This document shows positions 48,000 to 57,557 of a DNA stretch of 64,000 bases, one piece after another. Position numbers and translations under genes: made by a program. The stretch is taken from positions 267,533 to 331,532 of the forward strand of contig JASJFT010000027.1 in assembly GCA_030770425.1 (NCBI GenBank), written 5' to 3'. Source of the stretch: Darksidea phi (lineage: Eukaryota > Ascomycota > Dothideomycetes > Pleosporales > Lentitheciaceae). The number at the start of each line of letters is the position of its first letter. The stretch's first letter is position 1. Under the pieces are notes generated by a model. It was not told where the DNA came from and searched no databases. It was given only the letters and a program-made list of their open reading frames with translations.

Positions 48000-50135
48000 T
48001 TACACTATGCCGCCGCTCTTATGCGCTTTCTCCACCGATTTCAGGTTAGCGGTCTCTATGTCTGGTACACTCTCCCCAAGTCTCTCTTTCTCCGCCGCCG
48101 CCTGAACTTCGATAGGATCCACCTCCCTCCTATGCCTATTGACGCTTCCAGAGAACAAGCCGAGCAGGTACGGAAAGCTCATGACCATGCCACTTTTCTC
48201 CTGCGTCTTTACCTTGCCATCTTCACCATACTCCATCGGCTTACCAATCCATACATTGCCTAAGAAGAATGCGGCCACAATGCTAATACCCACAAAAGGT
48301 AGGATCGAGATGAACGCCCACATAACGGCCTTGGCGGCAGCATTCTGTACGGCTTCTTGAGTGGCCGGTGGCAGGCTTTGTAGAGAGTTGAGATTAGCGG
48401 GACCGGTACTCGATGTAATCTGTGACCCAGTGTGCGAAATAATGGCGCGCAGGTACTGATCGAATTTGTTACCAAAAACAGCACCCATCATAGCGATACC
48501 GATGGTTTCGCCGAAAGGAAGAGTGAAGCTCAACACACTCTGAATCGCGGCGATGCGACTAGGCCAGATACCTGCTGCATGAAGAACGATAGGCATGAAG
48601 CGCAGACCGGTTCCCACACCAGAAACAGCTAGAAACACGCTGACCAGGGTGGTTTTGCGGGCTGATACCGCCCAGGTCAAAAGACTAAGACCGACGGCTT
48701 CAACCATTGAGCCCCAGAAAAGGGGGTGGAATGTTTGGCGCGGCCAGATATTACACATGAACATTGCTGTGTAGACGCCGATGGCGAGTCCGGGGGTGTA
48801 ATATAGGAGTTGGATGCCCGCTTTAGAGCTGGCGTACCCCTCTGCGAGCTGCCAATAGTAGCTGACGAAATAAAACGCCGAGACAAGGGAGACGCCCGCA
48901 GAGAAATTGATGAACATGAGAAGTGAGGTGTCCTTTTCCCGGAAGAGCGTAGACGGAATCATGGGGACTTGTCGAGGGAAGACGCGGGACAGCAATCGGC
49001 CGGCTCCAAGCAGGTACTCATGAAGGAAAAAGTACATGAACAGCACACCTCCAGCAACGAAGGGTACGATTACTGCGGGCGATTTCCAGGCGTACGATGT
49101 GCCACCCCACTGGACCGCAAGGATGAGGAGACCGACACCGAGGATAAAGGTTATTACGCCGACCCAGTCAATGATACTGAGGCCTATGATATAGCCTATC
49201 CTGCGCGAGTCGCCGGGTTTTAGGTTGGCGCGACCCCTGAGGAGGTCATTTCGCATGAGAAAGAAGATCAAAACGTGCGAAATGAAGGCGATAGGAATAG
49301 GGACGACGAAGCAGTATCTCCAGCTTTCGGCTGCGAGGTAACCGCCAATGACTGGACCGATGGCATAACTAGGAACATCAGTGAGATTGGTGTTCAGTCA
49401 CGAAGCTGGAGCAAGATCTTACCTAATGCCATTAATCAAAGAAAAAATAGTATTGTTCTTCGAGTTGTCGGCCAAGCTGACGCCGTCGGAGAGGATAATC
49501 CGCGTCAAGTTAAGGATGCCCGCAGCGCCTAGGCCTTGAAGAGCCCTTCCCAACAGAAGCATCGGCCATGTGGCGGCAGCTGCACAAAGGACACTGCCGA
49601 TCAAGATCCAGAACATCTGAAACTGGAGAGCGAAGTGGCGACCATAAATATCAGCGATCTGACCCGATGCTGGCACAAACGTCGTGAAAGTGAGCGTATA
49701 AGCCGCTACAATCCAGTTAAAACCGCCACTTAGATGATCTAGATACATTAGCTTGGAGTCAGTTTCGGGAAGGAGTAACATACTGAAGTGCGACGAGATA
49801 GTCGGAATCGCTGGTGCGACGATTGTAACGTCAACTGATGCTAGGAAGTTAGGCAGTATCAACCCTAGGATCATCCGCCAGCGATATGCGCGCATCCTCC
49901 TTGCATCTTCCTTGGATTTTCGACTTTCTTCCTGGCTCTTCGCTGAGACTGGCATCTCGGAATGAACATTGTTGAATGGATCGCTGTGTAGCGTCTCATG
50001 TCTTTGAGGCTTCGGTCCTTCTGCGTGAGTGAACTCCGGAATAAGATGACCTTCGTCAGTGGTGCTATGAGCAGTCTTCTTCTCCTTGCTCTCCCGGACC
50101 TTGCGCCGTATGTACTTGTAAAGTAGGAAAGCCAT
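48000..50135 (-). CDS. MFS transporter, long-tailed, DHA2-like
   Basis: Exons 50135-49784, about 49738-49423, and 49368-48000 join in frame to about 678 aa. A 100-residue hydrophilic, charged N-terminus precedes TM1 (MILGLILPNFLASVDVTIVA, the D-T motif of drug:H+ antiporters). Then come NWIVAAYTLTFTTFVPASGQ, GRALQGLGAAGILNLTRII and the motif-C-like YAIGPVIGGYLAAESWRYCF. A long cytosolic segment lies in the middle, and the C-terminus (after LLGLFSGSVNRHRR) is about 50 residues, charged. Fourteen TM segments are likely. It is remote from the PKS cluster (15 kb, with housekeeping genes between), so a general efflux or nutrient role is as likely as any link. Confidence 0.85.
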
Positions 50136-50787
50136 AGTGCAGGAATGGAATTATTTTGACGGTATATCAGGGAGAAGGAGTTAAGAAAAAGACGTCGACG
50201 AAGATTGAAGCATCCACGGACAATGGCAGACACTTACGATTGCAAAACAACATTATATAGCTTTAGTTTCCTTTGAGTCCTTACCTAATTGGGACAGCTG
50301 GGCGTGAAAGAGGCTGAGGTCTGATTTTCGGTTTCATGCTTCGTCGAACCATGGCTTTCACACCTGCCAAGAAAGCTCCCGATGACGACAGGTATGCGGT
50401 CGGATCCTTCGAGAAATGCATGAAGCAGCGGTTTGGAAGGATCAAAGAATGCACAGACATTTTGCGCGCAGCATGCCCGAATAAGCAACGCCCCTCACAG
50501 CCACTAGGGTACCGGTCCGCCAAAAAACTCAAGCTACATGCGACGAACTATGCTCAGAACAAGCTCCGCATGCGTAGTGGAAGGGTAGAGTAGAGCAAGT
50601 GCCGTGTAAGGGAGATTCAACAGATATTGTGGAACGAATACAGCGAATGCGTGATGACTGATCTGTAATGCGGCGTGTACTTTGCCATGAATGGATGGAT
50701 GCCAAGAGAGAAAGCACCCGACAACTTCCAATAATCATTGTGTTTCCTCAATCACCAAAATCTGACAGTCTTCAACCGCTAGACGAG
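50136..50787. promoter_or_regulatory. divergent intergenic region
   Basis: 652 bp between the MFS start (minus) and the TMEM19-family start (plus). It serves as promoter for both. Short frames here look random. Confidence 0.4.
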
Positions 50788-51986
50788 ATGAAACCCGTTA
50801 TAGCTGTACCAGCGATTGCTGCGCTTGTTTATCGAGCGTGGTCACGGAAGTCGCTCACACCTCTTGGCATTGTTACGGCCTTTTTAACAGCTGTTGTGCA
50901 CGCCGCACATCCGTGGAGTGTGTTCTTCGCGTTGCTCTCTGTCTTCTTTCTGGCTGGGACTGCTGTCACAAAGGTAAGCGGAACTTCTCGACATTTGTGT
51001 AATGAAGCTAATATGGGTTCAGGTCAAACATGACATCAAGGCGAGGCTCACACAATCTGCGACCGGCGCATCTGGCGGCGAAGGACCTCGCACTCATGTC
51101 CAAGTGTTCGCGAACTCATTGACCGCATCGGTGCTCATACTGCTTCATACATGGCAATTGAAGAAAGAGGGGTCATACTCGAAGGAAGACTTGTGCTGGC
51201 CGCGGGGTAGCGATGTGTTGGTAGTAGGAATCGTTGCGTAAGAGAACTCTCTCCTGTTCACACACGGTACTGTACTAACATTGTGTTAGAAACTACGCCG
51301 CTGTAGCAGCCGACACCTTTTCTTCTGAACTCGGTATCCTTTCGAAATCCAAGCCCCGCCTCATCACCGCTCCGTGGCGCATAGTCCCGCCTGGTACAAA
51401 TGGAGGGGTTACGGCATCTGGTCTTTTAGCTGGTCTTCTCGGAGCCTTCATAATCGCTTCTACATCGACGCTCCTCTTGCCTTTCTGTCAGGATTGGAGC
51501 TTCGTACAAAAGATTCGCTACACACAATATATTACGGTCGCGGGGCTCAGCGGTTCGCTTTTAGACTCCTACCTCGGCGCTGTTCTACAAGCCAGCGTGG
51601 TAGATGTACACTCCGGCAAGGTAATTGAAGGTGAGGGCGGAAGAAAGGTCTTGGTACACGGCCATCCGCTGCACTTTAAGCAGACAGCGGAAGTGCGCAG
51701 CAAAGTTAGCCAGCGTGCGGATGGGAAGGAGGCGATCGCGAAGACCTCTGCGGTCAATTCAACGTTGGACGACTCGATCAAGGTCTCACGAAGGATGCAG
51801 AAGGCTGGTGCTAGTGGCGCTGAAGTGGCCGATGGGCAGCATGTGAGCCGGAAGATTGCAGTGGGTCTTGATATTCTCGATAACAACGGCGTCAATCTGC
51901 TCATGGCGGCTTTGATCAGTGTGGGTAGCATGGCGGTGGCCGCCGTTGTTTGGGAGGTGCCTTTGAGCAGCATTGTTTCTACCTAG
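50788..51986 (+). CDS. TMEM19/DUF92 family integral membrane protein
   Basis: Exons 50788-50973, 51023-51237 and 51290-51986; 365 aa. Starts MKPVIAVPAIAALVYRAWSRK and continues with the family's LTPLGIVTAFLTAVVHA and FFLAGTAVTK-VKHDIK segments, then NYAAVAADTFSSELGILSK, which is the conserved core (A-D-T-x-x-SE-G). Further motifs are APWRIVPPGTNGGVTASGLL and GLSGSLLDSYLGAVLQAS, both diagnostic of DUF92. The family includes human TMEM19 and the plant phytyl-phosphate kinase VTE6. The fungal enzyme is thought to sit in an internal membrane, with substrate unproven. The C-terminal TM (LMAALISVGSMAVAAVVWEV) is present. A 130-residue polar insert precedes it. Intact. Confidence 0.9.
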
Positions 51987-52323
51987 ACCCGGATCAGATT
52001 CATCTGCAAATAGCCGACACTCTTACTTATCATTGAGAACATTGGCTATATGACTCGTGATAGAGGTTGGTGATTCTATACCTATAATTTCCATTGCGGG
52101 TTCCCGGCGCCAAGACACGCTAAAGCGGCGCGTCACAGCAGCTGCCTGAGCTTCGACAACAGCTCGACCTGCACTGTCTACACTCCACGACGTAGCCTTC
52201 CACCAACTCTCACGCTCAGAATTTCCCTTATCAACGAATCAAAAGATCTCACAAGGCTTTTGAGACTCTCTTGAACATCAGCGCATTTCCCACCCCCCAC
52301 GACTCTCTTCGAATCCGGCCAAC
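51987..52323. other. intergenic, promoter of the Ump1 gene
   Basis: 337 bp, rich in CTC/ACC pyrimidine-biased sequence close to the start codon. No other feature. Confidence 0.5.
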
Positions 52324-52970
52324 ATGGTAAGTTATGCCCTGCTTTTCAGTTCCGAACATCGGTCTATGAGCTTCTGTAGCGGTGCTGACGCCAACTGATA
52401 AATTCCAGTCTCTCCGTTTCGTCCCTCCGAAAGCACACCCCACGCATACCTCCTTTGAAACTTCCGCCCCCTCCGCCCCTGGCGTTCACGACACACTCCG
52501 TTCGCGCCTCGCCCAGACATCTACACCTGCCACCGCAGCCTCGTCATCAAACAAGCCCACTGAGCTCCAGTCCGCACACCCGCTCGAAGCCCGTCTTGTG
52601 CAGTGGCGCGATACGCAGGACCGCCTGAAGATGGAGATGCTGAGACGTCAGTTCGGTATTGCGGAGCCTATCCGGAGGGGAATGGAAGTCAAAATTGCGA
52701 TGGCGGGCGAGTGGCGGCCGGCTGTGTTGGGTGGTGCTAGTGGAGTGCATAAGGATATTCTGCAGGGTAAGGATTGCGAGATCGGGTGGGAGGATGTGTT
52801 TGTTGGTAAGTTCTATATGCTATCGAGAAAAGGCCGTGAACGTACTTGTGGTCCAATTGAGAACGCGCCCAGAGAAGATAGAGGCTGACAGTATCGATCT
52901 AGGTAACGAGCTCCGCGAGGTGCCCGACTTCCACACGGAAATGGAGACCAAGATGAAGATGAACTGGTGA
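52324..52970 (+). CDS. UMP1: proteasome maturation factor Ump1
   Basis: Chaperone that assists assembly of 20S proteasome half-mers and is then degraded as the first substrate. Exons: 52324-52326 (only the ATG), 52409-52805 and 52903-52970, phases agreeing, 155 aa, the usual length. The N-terminus SLRFVPPKAHPTHTSFETSA is disordered, followed by GVHDTLRSRL and HPLEARLVQWRDTQDRLKME. The end ELREVPDFHTEMETKMKMNW is the conserved Ump1 C-terminus. The start choice rests on the GTAAGT directly after ATG and the matching acceptor at 52408, since no Met opens exon 2. No oddity besides the three-base first exon. Confidence 0.92.
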
Positions 52971-54740
52971 AGACGCAGATGAAATGTGGAGTACCAGCAC
53001 GGAAGGTCATGAAGAGAAGAAGCGGATGTGGAGTGCTATCGTGAGGGACCGAGTACTTGGAGGGCCCATCCGTCCACGATCACTCTGCCAAACCTCCCAA
53101 TGGTCATGTTCTACAGCGTCTAGTACGCAATACTAAAAGCGGCATGAACTCTATCGGATTAAGACGGCGCACGCTACAGACACTGAATGCAAAGCTCCCG
53201 ACTAATCTCACCCAGATTGACATGACTGTGCTCATCTATGTTTCTCACACACCTCTTTGCATGTGTCCTTGGCTGGCTTTCAAGACTCGCATTGAGCGAT
53301 TTCTATTCTTTGTATCCAATGCAGTACAGCAGACGTGCCCTCCTGCAGTGTAGCTGTAGTGCATGCGGGAAGCTGCGACCCCACCAATCATTTTGCCGGG
53401 GAGGTGCATGGAGCAGCCATTCAAAACCTGGGCGGTTTGGCAGAGGATGCAGAATTCACCGAACGACCTGCACGAGGTCAACGCTGTTGAAAAGAAGGCT
53501 TCTGATATTCCTAACCTTCCAGCGTCCAGAACGAAGCCGTCTCATTGGCTGCAGGTACTCGAAAGATAGCACTCTTCTCGTGGCCCGTCTCCCACGCGAC
53601 CGACCGCCTCGTTGGGCCGTGCCGGGCGTTCTCGACCTTCTCGACCTTCTCGACCTTCTTAAGACCTTCTTCAAAGGGTAGGAGCTTTCGCTATGCCGAC
53701 TTCTAGCGCAACGTAGAGCGGGCGACCCTACGCTTAGAGCGATACCCTGTATTAGATACTAAACTTTCGGATGTATTTCCTATCTCTAAGGGCTGATTGA
53801 CGTTAATAGCTAGTCCGTCTACTCTACTATATCATATTTCTCTGTTCTCTTTCCTATTAAACTACCCCGTACTTTCCCTTAAATCCCCCTATCTCCTCTA
53901 TTCAAGAAATAGTTAATATAACATCCTTATTAATATCCCTCCCCTTAGGCTATACGATACTTCTACCCCTATTACTCGTAACGACTAACTCTTACCCCGT
54001 AAACGGCTCTCTATTTACCGTATTAAGACTATACTATACGCGCGTATTATTGTCACGCCTACTTCTGCCGGAGGACTCCCGGATCATCATCGGTCCGGCT
54101 ACGGTCACGTGCCGGACCCTATATAGTCCTACGTCCTACCATCACGTCTCCTTAAGGATTCGTCTCATCTCCATCCGAATACAACCCTTTTGCTGCCTTA
54201 GCGTTCCTGTGCCTGCCTGCCTATACGTGCCTCACACAAACTCACCTGATTTACACCCTATTAAGGACCTTCAAAAACACCATAAAAACGTACTCGAGGA
54301 CCTCCGTTTTAAGGTTAATAGTACTTCAAAATCTACGAAAGAGAAGGCTCGTATAGAGATAAAATACACCTAGCAATTCGACTCGGGTTTTAATGAGGTA
54401 GCCTATAAGGTGATAAGTATAGGCAACTACCTTAGGCTCGCCGCCCTCTATAGAGCTTACGGCGGCGATAACAACTTTAACGTATAACTAGGATGACTAT
54501 ATATCTCTATAAGCAAGCCTGTTTAAAAGCTAGATAGCAAAAACCCTTATTCTGGCGGAGAAATTACTGTTTTTCGCATTATTACTATGAATAGTAACGC
54601 GAAATCATATAACTGAATCTTATCCCGAGACCCGAAGGTAAAACGAAGTATTCTTGGAGAGCGTTATCTCATAAATCAGCCGCGCCGCGAATAATTTCAC
54701 GCTATAGTCCAATTAGAGGGCGGTCTAACTCCTGGGCACC
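52971..54740. other. transition into repeat-rich DNA
   Basis: No gene. A CTCGACCTT trinucleotide-multiple run lies at 53632-53660. From about 53690 the sequence becomes TA-rich with few CA/TG dinucleotides, except for a less altered patch at 54050-54300. This is probably mutated transposon remains, too degraded to name. Confidence 0.5.
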
Positions 54741-55730
54741 CCTAGGCCAATCAGAAACAGCTAATATAAGCTAGCCCGAAATCTTTCGCGGAGCGTCTAA
54801 GAAAAAATAGTTCGAGTTTGTGTGAGTTTGTGTTACGAAATAACCAACTTTTTTACCTACTCGTATATTATACAACACCACGACTAGCTATTATTAAGGT
54901 ACCGGATTACTTTTGTAGCGCATGCAATTCTCTATCGAATAGTATATATTAATAGGCTCTAACGCGTTACTTAGGGGGCAAAGTACAGCGTCGCAGACGC
55001 TGAGTTTTCGTCGAGTTTGCGTTACGAACCCCCCCCCCCTCTCCACCTACCCACCAACGGGCTCCTCGCTCTAGCGTATATACGCTGTGATTATATGAAG
55101 CCTTCTTATCTTCCCTAGGCTATTAAATCGTTGCTTCTACTAGGGGGTGTAGCGTATCGTCGTCGCGTCAGTGTGTGCGTTGGTGCTGGATACTGAGCCA
55201 GCTGCTGCGCTCGATATCAGCCAGCTGCTGCGCTCGATATCAGCCTGATACTGAGCCAGCTGCTGAGCTCGATACTGAGCCAGCTGCTGAGCTTGATACT
55301 GAGCCAGCTGCTGAGCCTGATACTGAGCCTGATACTGAGCCTGATACTGAGCCTGATACTGAGCCTGATACTGAGCTCGATATCAGCCAGCTGCTGCGCT
55401 CGATACTGAGCCAGCTGCTGAGCCAGCTGCTGAGCAGCAGCAGACTGCGCAGGCGCTGCGCAGTCGCTGCGCGGCTAGAAGGAAATGCTATATCGGATTG
55501 TAGTAATAGCTGCGAAGACGGAGAATCGATTAAGCATGGAATAATAGCCGTATAACGACGTTGTGGGGGTGATATAGGTGGTGTAGTGTAGGTAGCGACG
55601 CCCACTCTAACGAAAATCAATCTCATACAAACTGGAACCATTTTTTCTCAGACGCTCACGCTGAAATAGCCGACGCACCAGTAATATTAGCCGAAATATT
55701 GATTTTTTTTTTGATTGGCTGAACCCCCGC
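54735..55730. mobile_element. non-autonomous inverted-repeat element (MITE-like) enclosing a minisatellite
   Basis: About 39 bp at 54788-54826 (GCGGAGCGTCTAAGAAAAAA, then TAGTTCGAGTTTGTGTGAG) recur in reverse complement at 55622-55661 with few mismatches. Similarity continues outward more weakly, including CCAATCAGAAA / CCAATCAAAAA, suggesting arms of about 80 bp and ends near 54735 and 55730. A related internal copy of GAGTTTGCGTTACGAA lies at 55012. There is no transposase frame inside. Target duplications were not found, so the outer limits are approximate. Confidence 0.6.
55185..55445. repeat. 12-bp minisatellite (GATACTGAGCCT)n with CAGCTGCTGAG variants
   Basis: Five to six uninterrupted GAGCCTGATACT units at about 55310-55380, flanked by units in which CCAGCTGCTGAG/CTCGATAC variants alternate. 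Because the unit is a multiple of three, it keeps frames open (Thr-Glu-Pro-Asp repeats on one strand, Ser-Gly-Ser-Val on the other). That openness is a by-product, not evidence of a gene. Confidence 0.9.
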
Positions 55731-55776
55731 CAGAAGCCCCCCATTGACGTCATTCCAACGATATGAACGTAATCGT

Positions 55777-56163
55777 TCCGTTCTGAGTGTAAAACTCTTA
55801 CCGGCGGCTCTCCAGCTCTGAAATCGATTTCATCCTTCCGTCCTGAGTGTAAAACTCTTGCCGGCGGCTCTCCAGCTCTGAATCGACGTTATCCTTCCGT
55901 CCTGAGTGTAAAACTCTTGCCGGCGGCTCTCCAGCTCTGAATCGACTTCATCCTTCCGTCCTGAGTGTAAAACTCTTGCCGGCGGCTCTCTAGCTCTGAA
56001 TCGATTTCATCCTCCTATCTGAGTGTAAAACTCTTACCGGCGGCTCTCTAGCTTCTAATCGACGTTATCCTTCCGTCCTGAGTGTAAAAATCTTACCGGC
56101 GGCTCTCTCTCTAGCTCTGAATCGACTTATCAACCTTCTATCCTGAGTGTGAAACTGTCACGG
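55777..56163. repeat. 59-bp tandem array, about 6.5 copies
   Basis: Units run TCCGTCCTGAGTGTAAAACT, then CTTGCCGGCGGCTCTCCAGC, then TCTGAATCGACTTCATCCT, with mostly C/T differences between copies (TTGCC/TTACC, CTCCAG/CTCTAG, CGACTT/CGATTT). The first three or four copies are the most alike; the last is diverged and partial. The array ends about 65 bp before the Tc1-like element. Confidence 0.92.
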
Positions 56164-56227
56164 CTGTCTGTATTTAAAACGGCTCGGGACTCCATTTAAT
56201 GAGGAGATCCCCTAAAAGCAATAGTTA

Positions 56228-57555
56228 CAGTTACATAACAAAAGTCTGGTTCGCTAAGTACCCTACCAAATACGACACGTATTAACACCTATACTTTAGC
56301 CATCTATAATATGACCCTACAACGCTCGTTTGGTACAGAAATTAGTGCAAATCGTCGCCCTAATAGAGAGCTATCTATCGACGCGCGGAATAGTATTATT
56401 TCGAAATCTAAGGCTGGCGCAACAACAGCAGAGCTGGCGGCTGAGTTTTCGGTTACATCCAAATGCGTGCGCGACACCCTTCGCAGATACAGCAAAACAG
56501 GCAGCAACGCCTCACGCCCTCGCTCTGGCAGGCCTTCTATACTCACGAAGAGGAAGAAGAGAATACTATTTCGCCATACCCGAAAACCCCAAAGATTCAG
56601 TATAAACAGCTTATCGAGGAAGCCTACCTAGGGAAGGACTACTCCCGCCGCACAGCCTATAGAGCCTTGAAAAAGGAGGGCCTCACCAACTTCAGGGCAG
56701 CCAGTAGGCCTAAAATCGATAGGGCCACCGCTCAGAAACGCCTAGAGTTCTGCCGCGCGAACAGGAATATCGATTGGAGCCAGGTAACTATTCGGTTCTC
56801 AGATGAGTGCTCAGTTCAGAAGGGCTCACAGCCAAATAATGAGTGGGTTTTTCGATACCCATGGGAGAAATGGAATCACTCTATAATTACCGAGCAGACT
56901 ACTGGCCAGCTTCCTCAGCAGATGGTGTGGGCTTCTATATGGATCGATTCTAGAGGGCGTACTCAGAGATCTCCACTCGTTATCATGAATAGGGATCCCA
57001 GCTCAGCTCGTAACGGCTATTCGGCTAATAGCTATATTAAGGCCCTCGAGGAAGGCCTTCTACCTAGTTATCAGCCAGGAGAGCGCTTTATAATGGATAA
57101 CGCGCGTATACACACGGCCCAAAAGACCAGGGAGTTCCTGATGGATCACGGGATTTGGACTATTGATTTCCCCCCCTATTCACCAGACCTCAACCCTATC
57201 GAACACCTCTGGTGGGCGCTCAAACAGCTACTCCAGAAGCACTACCCTTATCTATCAACGCGTGGCCGCGGCCAGGAGGAGTGGGATCAGTTCTGTGAGG
57301 CCTTGAAGGACTGTTGGCGTAGGATCCCTACAAAACAGATTCGCGCTGTGATTTTGAGTATACCGCGTCGAATTCGAGCTGTACGGGCTGCACGTGGCTA
57401 TCAGACGAAATACTGAGTAGCTATTACCCTGAAAAATACCAAAAAGCCATGTATTTACTATATAAATCACTATTATGGGGGGTCGTTGATGGGGGCAGAT
57501 CAGCTGACGAATTCGGGAAAACTCCTTGGCGAACCAGACTTTTGGCCTAGTACTG
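56228..57555 (+). mobile_element. Tc1/mariner DNA transposon with TIRs and TA target duplication
   Basis: Left end CAGTTACATAACAAAAGTCT and the reverse complement of the right end CAGTACTAGGCCAAAAGTCT align over about 33 bp, sharing AAAAGTCTGGTTCGC and AAG. TA dinucleotides flank both ends (56226-56227 and 57556-57557). The element is 1,328 bp and contains one transposase gene. Unlike its right neighbour it is not visibly RIP-mutated, which suggests a recent insertion or protection as a low-copy sequence. Confidence 0.88.
56311..57416 (+). pseudogene. Tc1-type DD34E transposase with one frameshift
   Basis: The N-terminal part (from 56311) carries the helix-turn-helix that binds the TIRs (ELSIDARNSIISKSKAGATT, then LAAEFSVTSKCVRDTLRRY) and the GRPSILTKRKKR hook. 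The catalytic part continues in another frame from about 56570 to 57416: PKIQYKQLIEEAY, FSDECSVQKG (first Asp), FIMDNARIHTA (second Asp) and PPYSPDLNPIEHLWW (Glu). Exactly 34 residues separate the second Asp and the Glu, the Tc1 spacing. The frame changes between about 56545 and 56590, so no single full-length protein is encoded unless an intron or ribosomal shift is used. All three catalytic acids are present. Probably a once-active element now silenced by an indel. Confidence 0.85.
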
Positions 57556-57557
57556 TA

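Noticed and set aside
55240..55641. 133-codon minus-strand and 126-codon plus-strand open frames
   Set aside because: Open only because the 12-bp minisatellite unit is a multiple of three; translations are simple repeats.
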